From NCBI GenBank assembly GCA_028874985.1, contig JAPPGI010000212.1, positions 1 through 50,256 of the forward strand: a DNA stretch of 50,256 nucleotides. The letters are read 5' to 3'. The DNA is from Gemmatimonadota bacterium (GTDB lineage Bacteria > Gemmatimonadota > Gemmatimonadetes > Longimicrobiales > Gaopeijiaceae). The first letter of the stretch is position 1. Every line of letters starts with the position of its first letter. Of this stretch, positions 49,682-50,256 are shown one piece after another. The translations under genes and the position numbers were made by a program. Under the pieces are notes generated by a model that was given only the letters and a program-made list of their open reading frames with translations, was not told the DNA's origin and ran no database searches.

Positions 49682-50256
49682 ATGTCCGACGACCTCTTCG
49701 AACTCGGCGAACGCATCGCCGATCTCGCCGCCCGCATCAACATCGCCACCTTCGACATGCTCGCCCTCGTCGCCGACTTCGACCGCCGCGAGGGCTGGGC
49801 CGACAGCTTCAGCTCCTGCGCCGAATGGCTCGCCTGGCGCACAGGGCGCACGCTGGCCGCCGCGCGCGAGAATGTGCGGGTCACCCACGCGCTCGAGGAA
49901 CTCCCCCTGACGGCGACCGCCATGAAGGGCGGCCGGCTCTCCTACACCAAGGTGCGCACCATGACCCGGGTCGCGACGCCCGAGACCGAGGCCACGCTGC
50001 TCGAGTACGCGCAGTCCACCTCCGCCGCGCGGCTGGAATGGCTGGCGCGGGGGTGGAAGAGGCTGTCGCGGGACGGCGAACTCGCGGCCGAGGAGGTCCG
50101 CCACCGCAGCCGCACCTTCTCGGTGGCGATCGACGCCGACGGGATGTACGTGGTGCGGGGGCGGCTGGAGCCCGAGGTCGGCGCCGTGCTGATGCGGGCG
50201 CTCGAGGCGGCGGGCGACGCGCTGTACCGGGGGGAGGACGCGGATCGGCGGCCGCG
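49682..50256 (+). CDS. DUF222 / 13E12-type HNH endonuclease (partial)
   Basis: Open from the ATG at 49682 to the window end (191 codons). The N-terminal DUF222 domain is clear: GERIADLAARINIATFDMLA, CAEWLAWRTGRTLAAARENV, LPLTATAMKGGRLSYTKVRT and the SVAIDADGMYVVRGRLEPE stretch. Such proteins usually end in an HNH nuclease domain, here outside the window. They are often multicopy and associated with mobile DNA. An AGGAG site precedes the start. Confidence 0.92.
   Translation, partial: MSDDLFELGERIADLAARINIATFDMLALVADFDRREGWADSFSSCAEWLAWRTGRTLAAARENVRVTHALEELPLTATAMKGGRLSYTKVRTMTRVATPETEATLLEYAQSTSAARLEWLARGWKRLSRDGELAAEEVRHRSRTFSVAIDADGMYVVRGRLEPEVGAVLMRALEAAGDALYRGEDADRRP

Overview
The window is about 50 kb of high-GC bacterial DNA. 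There are many predicted 6-bladed beta-propeller lipoproteins or exported proteins, dense operons with ATGA overlaps, and a DUF222/HNH gene at the right end. This mix suggests an environmental or host-associated Gemmatimonadota-type bacterium. That assignment is inference from gene content only; no rRNA or tRNA gene was seen.

Layout. (1) 1-16.7 kb is one side of an integrative conjugative element. It carries a complete minus-strand Trb/VirB-type transfer operon (regulator, VirB2, B3, B4, B9, B10, B5, B6, B8, a winged-helix-like protein, VirD4, VirB11), a tyrosine recombinase at 15.8-16.7 kb, and cargo between them. The cargo is a tiny secreted eight-cysteine protein, a membrane-anchored DsbA-like thiol oxidoreductase and a propeller lipoprotein. 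A second copy of the cysteine protein follows, with its promoter and a decayed start of the oxidoreductase. (2) 16.8-20.1 kb is a minus-strand operon: aldo/keto reductase, GT4 glycosyltransferase, CDP-alcohol phosphatidyltransferase and a secreted protein. (3) 20.3-24.2 kb holds housekeeping and hypothetical genes (thymidine kinase, GYD and DUF2569 proteins, an internally deleted ATPase, an orphan ParB-like protein). (4) 24.7-26.3 kb is a second propeller plus small cysteine-rich exported protein pair. (5) 26.5-33.9 kb looks like a catabolic cluster for a trimethylammonium phosphonate and glycine betaine: TmpA-like dioxygenase, TmpB-like HD oxygenase, a dimethylglycine-dehydrogenase-like flavoprotein, a GcvT/DmdA-like methyltransferase and a BCCT transporter. 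(6) 34.0-35.2 kb has two toxin-antitoxin modules. (7) 35.5-40.7 kb has three more propeller-like exported proteins and a DUF4143 ATPase. (8) 40.8-48.2 kb has nuclease and conflict-type genes: an HNH nuclease coupled to a DUF429-HIT fusion, a DUF4268 protein, an endonuclease/exonuclease/phosphatase protein, and an ADP-ribosylglycohydrolase-vWA fusion divergent from an NrtR-like Nudix regulator with a clear operator between them. (9) 48.2-50.3 kb is mostly non-coding, then a partial DUF222/HNH gene.

The two most interesting systems are the cysteine-rich protein / DsbA / propeller module carried by the conjugative element, and the TmpA-TmpB-betaine cluster. At least five otherwise intact genes are broken by single-base shifts. 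This more likely reflects indel errors in the assembly than five independent gene deaths.
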